Source: Bacillota bacterium (GTDB lineage: Bacteria > Bacillota > UBA4882 > UBA8346). Taken from it: 64,000 nucleotides of DNA. Numbering within the stretch: the stretch's first letter is position 1; each line of letters starts with the position of its first letter. The notes beneath the pieces are model-generated. The model saw nothing but the letters and a program-made list of their open reading frames with translations, searched no databases and was not told the origin of the DNA. Both the position numbers and the translations under genes were made by a program. The stretch spans positions 1 through 64,000 of the forward strand of contig JAEWZY010000007.1 in the NCBI GenBank assembly GCA_023394955.1, read 5' to 3'. This document shows, in pieces, positions 62,299 through 64,000 of this stretch.

Positions 62299-62310
62299 GA
62301 AAACGTTTTT
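62299..62310. promoter_or_regulatory. Downstream LacI-type operator
   Basis: GAAAACGTTTTT, identical over 12 bases to the left operator at 62196. It lies about 35 bp before the start of the first enolase-superfamily gene, where a repressor would block transcription. Confidence 0.65.
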
Positions 62311-62342
62311 ATAAATTATTATTGAAAGGTGGACTAAAAATA

Positions 62343-63455
62343 ATGAAGATTACAGCAATTAATTCTTTTAAGCTGCGATTTGCGCCTAATAACGGTCTGG
62401 CGGACGGACTTGCGCCGATTGGATACCGGGATGTATTTTTGGTGGAAGTAGTTACGGATGAGGGTATCAAAGGTATAGGAGAGGGATTTGCCTTAGGCTC
62501 TTTGAATTCGATGCAAACGGTTTTAGAAGAAACAATAGCTCCTCTTGTTTTGGGTGAGGACCCATATTATATACCGCATATTTGGGAGAAAGTATACCAT
62601 TTTACTTATCGTTACGGCCGCCGGGGTATAGTGATGGCTGTTTTAAGCGCGTTGGATATTGCGCTTTGGGACATAGTCGGGAAAGCGGCCCAGAAACCTG
62701 TTTATAAGTTGCTGGGAGCAGATAAATGCCGTGTCGCTGCTTATGCCAGCGGAGGATACTATGCAAATGGAAAAGGACCTACGGAACTTGCGGCAGAGGC
62801 GGTTCATTATCAAAAAATGGGCTTCGGCGCTATGAAAATGAAGATTGGAGCCTTATCTTTAAAGGAAGATTTTAAAAGGGTACAAGCTGTTAGGGATGCG
62901 GTCGGCGAAGGGATGGAGCTTTCCGTAGATGCTAATAATGCCTATGATTTCAATACAGCAGTTAAAATGGTTCGAATGCTGGAACCTTTAAACTTAGCGT
63001 TCTTTGAAGAACCGCTTTCTGGCGATTCGATAGAAGATAGTATACGGCTGGCCGAGACGACAGATATCCCAATTGCCGGATATGAAACGGAGCTTACACG
63101 ATATGCCCTAAGAGATTTCATAGCCAAGCGAGGCGTTGATATCGTTCAAACAGATGTTATCTGGGCAGGTGGGATTAGTGAAGGGCGGAATATCGCCAAC
63201 CTTGCCTCCGCGTGGAAAATGAACTGTATACCCCACTTCTCGGCAGGAGCAGTTTCGCTGGCGGCTAATCTGCATTTTGCCGCAGCTATGACCAACGTCT
63301 CTATAATCGAACTTACCTTAGATGAAAATCCGCTTCGCGACGATCTTTCGATTTATCCGATCCAAAGAGAGGGAGGAGAGCTGGTCCTTTCCGACAGGCC
63401 GGGACTTGGAATTGAATTAAATTCCGACACAATTGAAAAATATCGTGTTTGGTAG
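62343..63455 (+). CDS. Mandelate racemase/muconate lactonizing enzyme family protein
   Basis: 370 aa enolase-superfamily enzyme. Capping domain at the N-terminus, then the barrel with MKMKIG (KxK base), metal ligands VDANN, FFEEP and YETE, VQTDVIWAGGI and IPHFSAGAVS. Members include sugar-acid dehydratases, racemases and cycloisomerases; the His in the last motif suggests a mandelate-racemase-like chemistry. The ORF extends to TTG 62322, but AAAGGTGG fixes ATG 62343. Controlled by the adjacent LacI-type regulator. Confidence 0.9.
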   Translation: MKITAINSFKLRFAPNNGLADGLAPIGYRDVFLVEVVTDEGIKGIGEGFALGSLNSMQTVLEETIAPLVLGEDPYYIPHIWEKVYHFTYRYGRRGIVMAVLSALDIALWDIVGKAAQKPVYKLLGADKCRVAAYASGGYYANGKGPTELAAEAVHYQKMGFGAMKMKIGALSLKEDFKRVQAVRDAVGEGMELSVDANNAYDFNTAVKMVRMLEPLNLAFFEEPLSGDSIEDSIRLAETTDIPIAGYETELTRYALRDFIAKRGVDIVQTDVIWAGGISEGRNIANLASAWKMNCIPHFSAGAVSLAANLHFAAAMTNVSIIELTLDENPLRDDLSIYPIQREGGELVLSDRPGLGIELNSDTIEKYRVW

Positions 63456-63467
63456 GAGGTAGTGTGG

Positions 63468-64000
63468 ATGAAGATTGTTGATATTCAAACCCATATTTTA
63501 TCGGCTCCCCTCGTGATGCCCTTTGCTTTTTCTCAGGGTTGGGTCCGTACGCGCTCGGCAATGATCACGGAAATTATTACAGATGAAGGTATAGTCGGTT
63601 GGGGTGAAGCTTTATGCCAAGGACTTCAGCCCCCGGAGATAGCAGCAGCGACCGTTGAGTATGCTTTAAAACCCTTGATAATGGGTAAAGACCCTTTAGA
63701 TGTTGAAGTTCTTTGGGATATAATGTACAACCAGACAAAAGACTATGGCCAAAAGGGGGCGGTTATCGGGGCGATAAGCAGTATTGACGTTGCTCTCTGG
63801 GATATAATCGGCAAGTATCATAACCTTCCCGTCTACAAAGTCATGGGTGGAGCGCATCGGACAAATGTTAAAGCATATGCTACCGGTTTTTATAGACGAG
63901 GAAAGGAATCGGAACTTAGGAGCGCATGGATTGAAGAAGCGAAGGCTCATATCGCCGCTGGTTTTAAGGGAATGAAGCTCAAAATCGGCCTAGGAGTCAA
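63468..64000 (+). CDS. Second enolase-superfamily (MR/MLE) protein, cut by window end
   Basis: The first 177 codons of a protein starting MKIVDIQTHILSAPL after GTAGGAGG. It has ITDEGIVGWGEALCQG, SSIDVALWDIIGK and GFKGMKLKIG with the KxK base, in the same order as its upstream neighbour. The 3' part lies outside the window. The two are diverged paralogues, likely cotranscribed (12 nt gap), and perhaps act on different stereoisomers or successive steps. Confidence 0.9.
   Translation, partial: MKIVDIQTHILSAPLVMPFAFSQGWVRTRSAMITEIITDEGIVGWGEALCQGLQPPEIAAATVEYALKPLIMGKDPLDVEVLWDIMYNQTKDYGQKGAVIGAISSIDVALWDIIGKYHNLPVYKVMGGAHRTNVKAYATGFYRRGKESELRSAWIEEAKAHIAAGFKGMKLKIGLGV

Noticed and set aside
1..64000. 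CRISPR arrays, phage genes, intact insertion sequences or toxin-antitoxin pairs
   Set aside because: I saw no regularly spaced direct repeats, integrase, transposase or paired small toxin/antitoxin genes in the window.

Overview
The window looks like chromosomal DNA from a spore-forming Firmicute (Clostridia-like) that probably has an outer membrane. The Firmicute signs are the rimP-nusA-ylxR-ylxQ-infB-rbfA-nrnA-truB-ribF order, many TTG/GTG starts behind strong Shine-Dalgarno sites, a GlpP-type antiterminator, a SleB-type cortex hydrolase and pyruvate phosphate dikinase. The outer-membrane signs are indirect: a heptosyltransferase-family GT9 protein, an O-antigen-ligase-like protein, and three consecutive secreted proteins ending in Phe with beta-barrel-like alternation.

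Layout. 1-117 is a 5S rRNA. 170-906 holds gene debris, including a 5S-like fragment and the C-terminal end of a group II intron reverse transcriptase. 961-5048 (+) is a glycan assembly block (GT4, epimerase, GT2, GT9). 5232-15066 (-) is a surface-glycan cluster built around phosphonate synthesis: PEP mutase fused to a nucleotidyltransferase, phosphonopyruvate decarboxylase, a second nucleotidyltransferase, 2-aminoethylphosphonate (AEP) transaminase, a CDP-glycerol-transferase-like protein, a small membrane protein, O-antigen ligase, FkbM methyltransferase and a five-TM sulfatase/phosphoethanolamine-transferase-like protein. 15497-19176 (+) is the dTDP-rhamnose operon (rfbA, C, B, D). The genes as a whole suggest a rhamnose-containing polysaccharide decorated with AEP through CMP-AEP.

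19309-32742 is housekeeping: tRNA-Asn, a membrane protein, a TPR protein, an IclR regulator, then the nusA-infB translation operon, interrupted between infB and rbfA by about 375 bp of nested palindromes. 32907-43633 has ppdK, the three putative outer-membrane proteins, a glutaredoxin / ferredoxin-thioredoxin-reductase-rubredoxin / Tag cluster, a chemoreceptor, rubrerythrin and a SleB hydrolase.

43733-51444 looks like a local glycerol-phosphate regulon. glpP, a Na/Pi transporter with phoU, a NagD-type phosphatase, and a GlpA/GlpB/DUF1667 oxidase set each begin with a leader in which the same purine motif (about GAGAAAAAGAGA) abuts an intrinsic terminator. 51524-57794 has a cold-shock gene, a YaiI/YqxD protein and topoisomerase IV-like parE and parC, with an FG-GAP-like gene on the opposite strand between them. 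58186-64000 has a DegV protein, a decayed mgtC gene, an M32 carboxypeptidase, and a LacI regulator with operators in front of two tandem enolase-superfamily genes, the second cut off by the window end.

All calls come from reading motifs and translations by eye; no database search was run.
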